A DNA stretch of 8,071 nt. Source: Chloroflexia bacterium (GTDB lineage: Bacteria; Chloroflexota; Chloroflexia; Thermomicrobiales; UBA6265). The stretch lies in contig JACCVE010000118.1 of NCBI GenBank assembly GCA_013698285.1, positions 1 through 8,071 of the forward strand. Reading direction: 5' to 3'. Below, piece by piece: positions 1 to 5,550 of the stretch (positions are counted from its first letter, which is position 1; each line of letters starts with the position of its first letter). Both the position numbers and the translations under genes were made by a program. The notes under the pieces were generated by a model, which saw only the letters and a list, made by a program, of their open reading frames with translations, had not been told where the DNA came from and ran no database searches.

Positions 1-2
1 CC

Positions 3-146
3 CAGCGTCGCTCCCCCGACTCCCACGTCCCCGACTACAACGCCTTCGTCCGGATCGAACCGGGGCATGGCGATGATGTCCGGGCCAGCGGTGAGCCGCC
101 GGTCATGGCCGGCGTGAACGCGGGCGACCCGGTGGAGGTCAGGTGA
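3..146 (+). CDS. C-terminal end of a probable molybdopterin oxidoreductase (formate dehydrogenase-like), 5' truncated by the window
   Basis: An open frame enters from the left edge and ends at TGA 144-146, giving 47 residues. The stretch PDYNAFVRIEP resembles the tail of FdhF-type formate dehydrogenase catalytic subunits, which often end with a 'PEYKxxAVRVEP'-like segment closing the molybdopterin-dinucleotide-binding domain. It is followed by a Gly/Asp/Glu-rich tail. The stop codon overlaps the GTG start of fdhD by four bases (GTGA, 143-146), so the two genes are almost certainly co-transcribed and probably translationally coupled. FdhD's known client is formate dehydrogenase, which supports the assignment. 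No cofactor-binding or Fe-S motif lies inside the window, so the family call rests on a short tail and on context. Another molybdoenzyme, or an unrelated protein, remains possible. Confidence 0.55.
   Translation, partial: QRRSPDSHVPDYNAFVRIEPGHGDDVRASGEPPVMAGVNAGDPVEVR
134..146 (+). promoter_or_regulatory. Ribosome binding site and GTGA stop/start overlap of fdhD
   Basis: GGAGG (134-138) lies inside the last codons of the upstream gene, four bases before the GTG at 143. The TGA of the upstream gene (144-146) shares three bases with that GTG. This geometry fixes the fdhD start and suggests that ribosomes finishing the oxidoreductase reinitiate on fdhD, keeping the two products in step. Confidence 0.7.
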
Positions 147-1057
147 CAGCCGGCCGCGCGACCGGCACGCCGGCCAGCGTCGCCCGGGATCGCGATGACC
201 CGACGGCGAGGCCCGGCAGCCAGACGCGGGTGCGGGTCCGCCCATTGTCCGCCCCGGGCGGCCCGACCCGCGAGGACCGGGTCGCGACCGAGGAGCCGCT
301 GGAGATCCGGGTCGAGACGGCGGGCCGGGCGACGGCCGTTGCGGTGACGATGCGGACCCCGGGGGCGGACTTCGACCTGGCGGCAGGGTTCCTGTTGGCC
401 GAGGGGGTCGTTCGGGGTCGGGAGGACATCCGGCAGATCGAGTATTGCGTCGATGCGGCACTCTCGGAGGAGCAGAGCTACAACGTCGTCACGGTCAGGC
501 TACGGCCGATCGCCACGGTCGACCTGGCGCCGCTGGAGCGCCACTTCTCGATCACCAGTGCCTGCGGCGTCTGCGGCAAGACTAGTCTGGACGCGCTCAC
601 CGTCCGGGGCTTGGCGACGCTCCCGCCCGGACCGGTCATCTCGCCCGATGTCCTCTCGGCCTTGCCGGAGCGGGTCCGGGCCCGGCAACGGCTCTTCGAC
701 ACCACCGGCGGGCTGCACGCCGCCGCCCTGTGTACTCCACACGGGGAGGTCGTCGCGGTGCGGGAGGACGTGGGGCGGCACAACGCCCTCGACAAGCTGC
801 TGGGTTGGGCGATGCTGGAGGGCAGGACGCCGCTCTACGAGGGCATCGTCCTGGTCAGCGGCCGGGCGAGTTTCGAACTGGCCCAGAAGTGCGTCGCCGC
901 CGGGGTGCCGATCCTCTGCGCCGTCTCGGCCCCGAGCAGCCTGGCGATCGACGTGGCTGAACGATTCGGCCTGACCCTGGTCGGGTTCCTCCGGGACGGG
1001 CGAGGGAACATTTACCACGACCCGGGGCGGATCGTGGGGAGAGCCGGTAACCATTGA
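143..1057 (+). CDS. fdhD: FdhD, sulfur carrier required for formate dehydrogenase activity
   Basis: This 304-residue cytoplasmic protein is a clear FdhD. In Escherichia coli, FdhD passes sulfur from the cysteine desulfurase IscS to the bis-MGD molybdenum cofactor, making formate dehydrogenase active. Visible family motifs are TPGADFDLAAGFLLAEGVV (72-90), SACGVCGKTSLD (139-150) with the CxxC pair Cys141/Cys144 (equivalent to E. coli Cys121/Cys124), TTGGLHAAA (187-195), REDVGRHNALDK (207-218), VSGRASFEL (238-246), SAPSSLA (262-268) and GFLR (281-284). The first 35 or so residues are an Arg/Pro/Ala-rich stretch outside the conserved fold, making the protein slightly longer than usual. The GTG start at 143 was chosen because it overlaps the upstream TGA and has GGAGG at 134-138, four bases ahead. 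The gene follows a probable molybdoenzyme subunit, as expected for a dedicated maturation factor. Confidence 0.95.
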   Translation: MTAGRATGTPASVARDRDDPTARPGSQTRVRVRPLSAPGGPTREDRVATEEPLEIRVETAGRATAVAVTMRTPGADFDLAAGFLLAEGVVRGREDIRQIEYCVDAALSEEQSYNVVTVRLRPIATVDLAPLERHFSITSACGVCGKTSLDALTVRGLATLPPGPVISPDVLSALPERVRARQRLFDTTGGLHAAALCTPHGEVVAVREDVGRHNALDKLLGWAMLEGRTPLYEGIVLVSGRASFELAQKCVAAGVPILCAVSAPSSLAIDVAERFGLTLVGFLRDGRGNIYHDPGRIVGRAGNH

Positions 1058-1271
1058 TCGTCTCTGCCGTCCCCGGACGTGGACTCCCGTCCCACCTTAG
1101 CGGGCTGTCGATCCGTTGGTAGGGGCGCTGCTCGCCGCACCCGGTTACCCGATGAACCGTTTGATCTCGAACGAACCTACTCTTCAGAGGTGCGGAGAGC
1201 GGATCCCCTGTGACATGGTGATTCTCCTTGGCAGCGCGTGTGCCCACGTCAGATCGCGCCCGGCCCTCACG
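1058..1271. other. Convergent intergenic region without a clear terminator
   Basis: These 214 bases separate the 3' ends of fdhD (plus strand) and the Excalibur gene (minus strand). I looked for a bidirectional hairpin terminator and found only weak stems, such as CGGTT/AACCG at 1142-1146 and 1155-1159 followed by three Ts. The region is less GC-rich than the genes around it. It contains the small minus-strand ORF listed separately and nothing else I can support. Confidence 0.5.
1184..1216 (-). CDS. Possible ten-codon ORF with a good ribosome binding site
   Basis: On the minus strand ATG at 1216-1214 opens the reading frame MSQGIRSPHL and ends at TGA (1186-1184). AAGGAG (1229-1224) sits seven bases upstream, among the best Shine-Dalgarno/start pairs in the window. 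No longer gene follows on this strand: the downstream sequence is antisense to fdhD. It could be a real micropeptide, the surviving 5' end of a lost gene, or chance. It lies 55 bases past the stop of the Excalibur gene and would be on the same transcript if that mRNA is not terminated first. Nothing in the ten residues suggests a function. Confidence 0.2.
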   Translation of the reverse strand: MSQGIRSPHL

Positions 1272-2783
1272 TTACTCCGCCGCATCCTCGGCGGCGGCCA
1301 GGGCCTCGTCGATCCCGGCGATGAGGTCGGTCGCCTCGACGACCCGCGTGATACCCGACTCGACAGCGTCCGGGTCGTCGGTCTCGACGCCGGCGATGAT
1401 GTCCGTCGCGGCGGCGTCGAGGGATTCGGCGAAGGCGAGGTAGCGCGTGTGCAGGTCGGCATAGTCGGCGGGGGGAACGAGTTCGCCGGCGGCGGCATAG
1501 GTATTCTGCCAGGCGGCGCACTCGGCCACGATCGCGGCCAGGTAGGTTTCGCTCGTCTCGGCGGGCGGGGCACCGATCAGGGCCGCGAAGGCGGCTAAGC
1601 TGCCGATCAGGGCGTCGTAGTCTGAGCGGACCGCGGCGAGGTACGCTCCGGCCCCGGCGGGTCTCTCGTCCGGGGCCGTCCCGGTAGCTTCGGTCGCCAC
1701 CGCGGTGTCCACGCCGGGTGACGTGTCCGTCGTGGGTGTCTCGCCCGTGCCGGCCGCTCGGGCCGGGCTGGTCCGGCCGGTGCCGAGACGGAGTTCGACC
1801 GCCGAGTAGGTGCCGTCGTCGTTGCCGCGCAGGCGGTAGTGGAAGCTGCCCCGGGGTCCCTCCGCGCCGTATAAGGCGTAGGTCGCCGCGCCGAACCGGT
1901 CGACCAGGGCGGCGCTGGTGGCGGAGACGACGATGTCGCCGTCCTGGGACTCGACGCGGACCCCGGCGCGTTGGGTATCGGTGGGGAGGAACGGCTCGAT
2001 GAGCGTTTCTGCCTCGTCCCGGCTGAGGGGGTCGGACAAGGTAATCGTCAGGGCATTGACATAGTCCCGGTGGTAGGCGGCATTGATGAGGTCGAACCCG
2101 ACGACGACATAGTCGAAGCCGTCCGGATATTCGTCGGACTCCGCGTCCACCGATTCGCCGTAGATCGATTCGAAACCCTGGCGCGAGCTGCCGAACCGGC
2201 CGTAGAGGGGGGCATCGTCGGCGCCGGGATCGGGCGCGATGATCGGCGCGGGGTCGGCGGGCGTGGCCGTCGGGCGCCCCCTCGTGATGATGGTCGGGCC
2301 CTCATCCGGCGTGGCGGTCGGCTCGACGGTCGCGGTAGGTTCAAAGATCGCCGTGGCGGTGGGTTCGACGGTGGCGGTGGATGTCGGCTCGGCGGTCGGT
2401 GCCAGACGGAGAGTGGCGGTCGCGGCGGAGGTCCTCGTGGCGACTGGCCTGGGCGTGGCCGTGGCTCCAACCGTCGCACTCGGGTCGGACGGGACGGCGA
2501 CGGTGGTGAGGACGAGGGTGGCGGGCAGGTCCTCGCAGGCCAGGCCATCGTCGTCCGGGTCGACGTTGGGCCGGTAGGACGGGTCGGCATCGAGCAGGGC
2601 CTGAGCCGCCCGTTGGGTGACGAAGTCGGCGCAGCTCAGCGGAGGGCTCTCCTGCACCAGGACGAGGGCCGGCCCGGGGACGGCCAATATGGCGGCGGTC
2701 GCCACGGCCAGCGCGACGCCGAGCACGACGGAGATGGGCGCCAGCCGCCGGATAAGGGCGGGCGGTCGGGACATGATGGTCAT
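1272..2783 (-). CDS. Exported Excalibur-domain protein with Pro/Thr linker and uncharacterised C-terminal domains
   Basis: The 503-residue product starts with a basic, hydrophobic segment (RR at 12-13, hydrophobic about 14-43) that is a signal peptide or membrane anchor. An Excalibur-like calcium-binding domain follows (about 50-86): SCADF carries Cys51, and DPDDDGLACE (75-84) gives the Asp-rich DxDxDG-type loop and Cys83. Residues 100-180 are a low-complexity Ala/Thr/Pro linker with repeated EPTAT units, typical of extracellular spacers. A middle region (about 190-335, starting LYGRFGSSRQGFESIYG) looks folded, with alternating strands, but I cannot name its family. A second disordered Thr/Gly stretch (336-378) leads to an Ala-rich helical region (380-503) likely to form a helical bundle. 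The start at 2783 is supported by GGAGT (2793-2789), six bases upstream; Met4 has no such site. The gene lies 51 bases behind ilvE and is probably co-transcribed. Extracytoplasmic location and calcium binding are inferred; the role is unknown. Confidence 0.85.
   Translation of the reverse strand: MTIMSRPPALIRRLAPISVVLGVALAVATAAILAVPGPALVLVQESPPLSCADFVTQRAAQALLDADPSYRPNVDPDDDGLACEDLPATLVLTTVAVPSDPSATVGATATPRPVATRTSAATATLRLAPTAEPTSTATVEPTATAIFEPTATVEPTATPDEGPTIITRGRPTATPADPAPIIAPDPGADDAPLYGRFGSSRQGFESIYGESVDAESDEYPDGFDYVVVGFDLINAAYHRDYVNALTITLSDPLSRDEAETLIEPFLPTDTQRAGVRVESQDGDIVVSATSAALVDRFGAATYALYGAEGPRGSFHYRLRGNDDGTYSAVELRLGTGRTSPARAAGTGETPTTDTSPGVDTAVATEATGTAPDERPAGAGAYLAAVRSDYDALIGSLAAFAALIGAPPAETSETYLAAIVAECAAWQNTYAAAGELVPPADYADLHTRYLAFAESLDAAATDIIAGVETDDPDAVESGITRVVEATDLIAGIDEALAAAEDAAE
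2307..2402 (-). repeat. Degenerate EPTAT-encoding repeat in the linker of the Excalibur protein
   Basis: Residues 128-159 of the Excalibur protein are imperfect repeats of a short Pro/Thr/Ala unit (AEPTSTATV, EPTATAIF, EPTATV, EPTATP), visible in the DNA as recurring ggttcgacggt/gtggcggt blocks on the plus strand. Such linkers are often length-variable and probably keep the N-terminal Excalibur domain away from the rest of the protein. Confidence 0.7.
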
Positions 2784-2798
2784 GGGAGACTCCGGGGC

Positions 2799-2834
2799 GG
2801 CCCCGGCGCGCGTCGGGGGGGACGCGCCGGGGCC
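2799..2834 (-). terminator. Strong GC hairpin between ilvE and the Excalibur gene (attenuator-like, no U-tract)
   Basis: The arms 2799-2810 (GGCCCCGGCGCG) and 2823-2834 (CGCGCCGGGGCC) pair perfectly over 12 bases. Two more pairs (2813/2822 and 2814/2821) form after a two-base bulge (2811-2812), closing a loop of six identical bases (2815-2820). The stem begins at the base next to the ilvE stop codon (2837-2835) and ends five bases before the Shine-Dalgarno of the next gene. There is no U-run, so it is not a classical intrinsic terminator. It may cause partial termination or pausing, protect the ilvE mRNA 3' end, or act on translation of the downstream gene. Confidence 0.5.
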
Positions 2835-3785
2835 CTAGCCGGCAGCGACCGGGACCGCCTGGCGGACGGGCGTCAGCCACTCCGCGTAGCGGTCGTTCCG
2901 GCCCCGCACGGTGTCGAAGAAGATGTCGCGCAGGCGGGACGTGATCGGTCCCATCACGCCCTCGCCGATCGGCCGGCCGTCGATGGCGATGATCGGCGAG
3001 ACCTGGACGCCCGTGCCGCAGAAGAAGGCCTCGTCGGCCAGGTAGACCTCGGAGCGGTCGATCTCCCGCTGCTCGACGGGGATGCCCGCGTCCACCGCGA
3101 AGCGGATGAACGAGCGGCGGGTGATCCCCTCCAGGATATCGGCCGAGATGGGCGGCGTGGTCAGGACGCCGTCGCGGACGATGAAGACGTTGCAGCCGCT
3201 GCCCTCGGCGACCTTGCCCTGCTCGTTGAGCAGGAGGGCCTCCTCGCCGCCCTTCTCCTCGGCCTCGTCTTTGGCAAAGGCGGAGTTGACGTAGGCGCCG
3301 GTGAACTTGCCCCGGCTGGGGATCGCGTTGTCGGCGATCCGCTTCCACGACGAGACCACCGCCCGGACCCCCTTCGAGGTGTCGAGGTAGTCGCCCATCT
3401 GCAGCATGTAGATCGCCAGTTCGTCGCCCATCCCGCGCAGTTTCGGGGTCAGGTCGAAACCGGGCTTGTAGACGAACGGCCGGATGTAGATATCGCCGGT
3501 GGGCGCGTTGCGTTCGGCCAGGGCGACGATCGTCGCGGCCAGGCTGTCACGGTCGAAGGGCAACTCGGCCCGCAGCAGCTTGGCCGAGCGGAGCAGGCGG
3601 GCGGAGTGGTCCGGGAGCCGGAAGATGTTGACGGTCTCGCCGTCGGCGTCGAGGTAGCCCCGGATGCCGGCGAAGGCGCCCGTGCCATATTGGAGCGTGT
3701 TGGTGCCGATGCTGACCTTGGCCTCGCCGAAGGGGACGATCTGGCCCTCGAAGAACGCGTGGGAGAGCATGGGGATGGCGGCCAT
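2835..3785 (-). CDS. ilvE: Branched-chain amino acid aminotransferase (class IV, PLP-dependent)
   Basis: The 316-residue cytoplasmic enzyme transfers the amino group between glutamate and the 2-oxo acids of valine, leucine and isoleucine, the last step of their synthesis and the first of their breakdown. It has the class IV fold-type motifs: LQYGTGAFAGIRGY (31-44, the family's 'HYGTxxFEGIR' region), IYIRPFVY (99-106), GKFTGAYVNSAFAK (159-172) with the PLP Schiff-base Lys160, EGSGCNVF (194-201) with Glu194, ILEGITRRS (217-225, phosphate binding) and FFCGTGVQVSPI (254-265). The length is normal for IlvE. The ATG at 3785 has GGAGG (3800-3796), ten bases upstream. Met6 is a less likely start. The gene lies 163 bases downstream of the PIG-L gene and 51 bases upstream of the Excalibur gene. 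D-amino acid aminotransferase or aminodeoxychorismate lyase are relatives, but the motifs fit IlvE best. Confidence 0.93.
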   Translation of the reverse strand: MAAIPMLSHAFFEGQIVPFGEAKVSIGTNTLQYGTGAFAGIRGYLDADGETVNIFRLPDHSARLLRSAKLLRAELPFDRDSLAATIVALAERNAPTGDIYIRPFVYKPGFDLTPKLRGMGDELAIYMLQMGDYLDTSKGVRAVVSSWKRIADNAIPSRGKFTGAYVNSAFAKDEAEEKGGEEALLLNEQGKVAEGSGCNVFIVRDGVLTTPPISADILEGITRRSFIRFAVDAGIPVEQREIDRSEVYLADEAFFCGTGVQVSPIIAIDGRPIGEGVMGPITSRLRDIFFDTVRGRNDRYAEWLTPVRQAVPVAAG

Positions 3786-3948
3786 GGCGTAGAGACCTCC
3801 GGGTCAAGCGGCGTCGTCACGGCCGGAGAGCGACCGCGCACCGATACGGGATGCGGCCAGTATGGCACAGGGTCCCGGGGCCGACCGGGTCGCGGCGTGG
3901 GCCATCGGCGGGCAGCGGGAGGCGCCGGACACCGGTGGGACGCGTGGT
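3786..3948. other. Short intergenic region between the PIG-L gene and ilvE
   Basis: These 163 bases hold the ilvE ribosome binding site (GGAGG, minus strand 3800-3796) at one end. They are long enough to carry an ilvE promoter, but the only candidate I see is a weak extended -10-like TGCCATACT on the minus strand (3867-3859) without a matching -35. I see no T-box, leucine-rich leader peptide or other branched-chain-type attenuator. Confidence 0.4.
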
Positions 3949-4773
3949 TCAGTCCAGCTTGAAGTACTTGTAGCCCTCGACGTACTCGCCGTTGCCGGGG
4001 TGCTGCTCGGCCTCGTCCTTCGCCCACCGGCGAACCATCTCCTCCGGGTCCCAGTCGCCCATCTGGCTGACGTGGCGGCGGAGCGATTCCAGCTTCTTGG
4101 GGAGAGTCGCCGTGATATCGACCCAGACATCGGGCTCCTTGGCGCCGCCCAGGTAGACCTCGCGGACCTTGTGCGGCTCCAGACCCTCGGCCAGCAGCTC
4201 GGGGAAGGTCATCCGGTCACGGGCGGCGGGGTAGATGGCGTCCAGGGTCGCCTCACCGGTCGCCCGGTGATCGGGGTGGTTGAGGTAGTCCTGGCCGACG
4301 AAGCGGACGGTCGGGTCTTGGCAGATCACGATGTCCGGCCGGACCTGGCGGATGACCCGGGTAATCTCCCGCCGCATCGCGAGGTCGGGGACCAGCGTGG
4401 CGTCCGGGTGGCGGAGGAAGATGACGTCCGCGACGCCGAGGACGTCACAGGCGTCGCGCTGTTCCGCTTCCCGGGTGGCGACCAGTTGCTCGGGGGTCAC
4501 GGCCGGATCGCTGCTGCCCTTGTCGCCGCTGGTCAGGAGGACGTAGGTGACGTGGTGGCCCTCGCCGGCCCAGCGAGCGACGGTCCCGGCGCAGAGGAAC
4601 TCGGCGTCGTCGGGATGGGCGACGATCACGGCGACCCGCTTCGGGCCGGTGTCTTCGGCGGGCGCCGTATCGTCGGGGACGACGACGCTGTCGATCGCCG
4701 CCGAGGGTTCGGCGGCATCTCCCCGGCTCTGGTCGGCGGGGGTGTCGTCGGGAGTGGTCGGGGTCGAGGTCAC
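3949..4773 (-). CDS. PIG-L (LmbE-like) family zinc deacetylase
   Basis: With the start chosen here the product is 274 residues. It has the Rossmann-like PIG-L fold of Zn-dependent N-deacetylases, which remove acetyl groups from GlcNAc-type substrates (for example MshB in mycothiol and BshB in bacillithiol synthesis). The N-terminal motif AHPDDAE (52-58) supplies His53 and Asp56 as metal ligands and Asp55 as probable catalytic base. The C-terminal motif NHPDHRATGEATLDA (165-179) supplies His169 as the third ligand. Residues 1-44 are a disordered Thr/Pro/Asp-rich tail. An open frame extends upstream to 5088, but the GTG at 4773 is preferred: AGGAGGAG lies eight bases upstream, and the extra residues would be Arg/Pro-rich and run across the divergent promoter. 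The substrate cannot be told from sequence. The neighbours, ilvE and an exported protein, do not point to a thiol pathway. Confidence 0.9.
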   Translation of the reverse strand: MTSTPTTPDDTPADQSRGDAAEPSAAIDSVVVPDDTAPAEDTGPKRVAVIVAHPDDAEFLCAGTVARWAGEGHHVTYVLLTSGDKGSSDPAVTPEQLVATREAEQRDACDVLGVADVIFLRHPDATLVPDLAMRREITRVIRQVRPDIVICQDPTVRFVGQDYLNHPDHRATGEATLDAIYPAARDRMTFPELLAEGLEPHKVREVYLGGAKEPDVWVDITATLPKKLESLRRHVSQMGDWDPEEMVRRWAKDEAEQHPGNGEYVEGYKYFKLD

Positions 4774-4780
4774 GGCTGGG

Positions 4781-4790
4781 GCTCCTCCTC
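4781..4790 (-). promoter_or_regulatory. Ribosome binding site that sets the PIG-L start
   Basis: On the minus strand the sequence GAGGAGGAGC (4790-4781) lies about eight bases before GTG 4773-4771. It is the strongest Shine-Dalgarno in the window and supports the short PIG-L reading over the longer open frame. Confidence 0.65.
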
Positions 4791-4863
4791 TGGTGGAATC
4801 GGTCGCCGGGCGGTTCGCCAGGCGCCGGTCGGCGCGGCCCGGTCGCCCGGGTTCGTGCCGGTG

Positions 4864-4894
4864 ATTGTGCGGGACGGGTCCGGCCCGGCACAAT
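4864..4894. promoter_or_regulatory. 31-bp dyad in a divergent promoter region: candidate symmetric bidirectional promoter or operator
   Basis: ATTGTGC (4864-4870) and GCACAAT (4888-4894) are perfect inverted copies separated by 17 bases. The spacer is itself largely symmetric about T4879, so 12 of 15 position pairs are complementary. Read on either strand, the element gives TTGTGC, 18 bases, then CACAAT, which resembles a weak -35/-10 pair; the -35 of one strand overlaps the -10 of the other. The starts it would serve, PIG-L at 4773 and the YdbS-like gene at 4978, are both about 80 bases away, giving leaders of similar length. A dyad of this size could equally bind a dimeric regulator controlling both operons. 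Confidence 0.4.
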
Positions 4895-4977
4895 GGTCGC
4901 GGAACACCACGGCGACGCGCCGGACGGGATCGGTCGGACAAGCGGCCGCGCGGGTATGGGTGAGGGAGTCGTGGACG

Positions 4978-5544
4978 GTGACCGAACGAGACCACGGCGC
5001 GCAGTTCCCCGCCGGGGGGGCAACGGGGACCGGAGCGGTGGCGGCGACCGCGTCCCCACATGCCCCGCGAACGCCGCCCCGAGAACACCTCGACCCCAAG
5101 GCCCGGACCCTATGGCGGATCAGCGGCCTCGTCGGGACTTTGCCTGTCCTGGTGATCGCGATCATGGCGGCCGTAGTGATGCGGCGCTTCCTCGATTGGG
5201 ACGGGTGGCTCTTGGCCGTGCCGTTCGCCCTGACGGTTCTGGTCGGCTTGGCCAGCGCCCTGGTCTTGCCGGACCTGACCTGGAAGCACTGGCGCTATGA
5301 GGTCGGGGAGGACGAGGTCGATCTCCAGCACGGGGTCTGGACGGTGACCAGGACCCTGGTGCCGATGGCCCGCATCCAACACGTCGACACCCGGCGGGGG
5401 CCGCTGGAGCGTCGCTTCGGGCTGGCCAGCGTGGTGCTGCACACGGCGGCGGGGGCCAGCGAGATCCCGGCCCTGGCCGACCCGGTCGCCGAGGCCGTCC
5501 GGGACCGCATCGCCCTCCTGGCCAACACCCGCGAAGAACTGTAG
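4978..5544 (+). CDS. YdbS-like membrane protein with one bacterial PH (bPH2) domain
   Basis: This 188-residue protein matches the plan of Bacillus subtilis YdbS: a cytoplasmic N-terminus (1-45, disordered), two membrane helices (about 49-67 and 76-98), then one bPH2 domain (about 105-183). Typical family features are WRYEVGEDEVDLQHGVWTVT (105-124), VPMARIQHVDTRRGPLERRF (128-147) and a C-terminal helix (DPVAEAVRDRIALL). bPH2 proteins have been linked to resistance against certain bacteriocins in Bacillus, but their biochemical role is not settled. The open frame extends far upstream through the divergent promoter. GTG 4978 is chosen because GGGAG (4964-4968) lies nine bases ahead; GTG 4960 is an alternative adding six residues. 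The stop is six bases before the next gene's first ATG, so the two form an operon, as ydbS-ydbT do. Confidence 0.85.
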   Translation: MTERDHGAQFPAGGATGTGAVAATASPHAPRTPPREHLDPKARTLWRISGLVGTLPVLVIAIMAAVVMRRFLDWDGWLLAVPFALTVLVGLASALVLPDLTWKHWRYEVGEDEVDLQHGVWTVTRTLVPMARIQHVDTRRGPLERRFGLASVVLHTAAGASEIPALADPVAEAVRDRIALLANTREEL

Positions 5545-5550
5545 CCGGAG

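Noticed and set aside
1061..1074. Short inverted repeat CGTCC/GGACG downstream of fdhD
   Set aside because: The two-base loop is too small for a stable hairpin and no U-run follows.
1142..1162. Stem CGGTT/AACCG followed by TTT as a terminator for fdhD
   Set aside because: A five-base stem with an eight-base loop and only three Ts is too weak, and it lies over 80 bases past the fdhD stop.
1160..1180. T-loop-like sequence GTTCGTTCGAGATC on the minus strand, suggesting a tRNA
   Set aside because: No acceptor stem, D-arm or anticodon arm can be built around it.
2341..3348. A 335-codon minus-strand frame overlapping ilvE and the Excalibur gene
   Set aside because: It is an out-of-frame shadow, Arg/Pro-rich, with no ribosome binding site, and two real genes occupy the same strand.
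3859..3867. Extended -10-like TGCCATACT on the minus strand as an ilvE promoter
   Set aside because: It matches the -10 consensus at four of six positions and has no -35 partner; it is no better than chance without expression data.
1971..3962. A 663-codon plus-strand open frame antisense to ilvE and the Excalibur gene
   Set aside because: Its translation is Gly/Arg/Asp-rich low complexity with no family motifs. Long antisense frames are expected in GC-rich genes, and the opposite strand encodes well-recognised proteins.
3862..4977. Upstream extension of the YdbS-like open frame across the PIG-L gene
   Set aside because: The extension is antisense to a clear PIG-L gene and crosses the divergent promoter region. 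The family's domain plan begins near residue 40 from GTG 4978.
4774..5088. N-terminal extension of the PIG-L open frame by 105 residues
   Set aside because: The residues are Arg/Pro-rich without homology features, overlap the YdbS-like gene and the dyad, and a strong Shine-Dalgarno sits just before GTG 4773.
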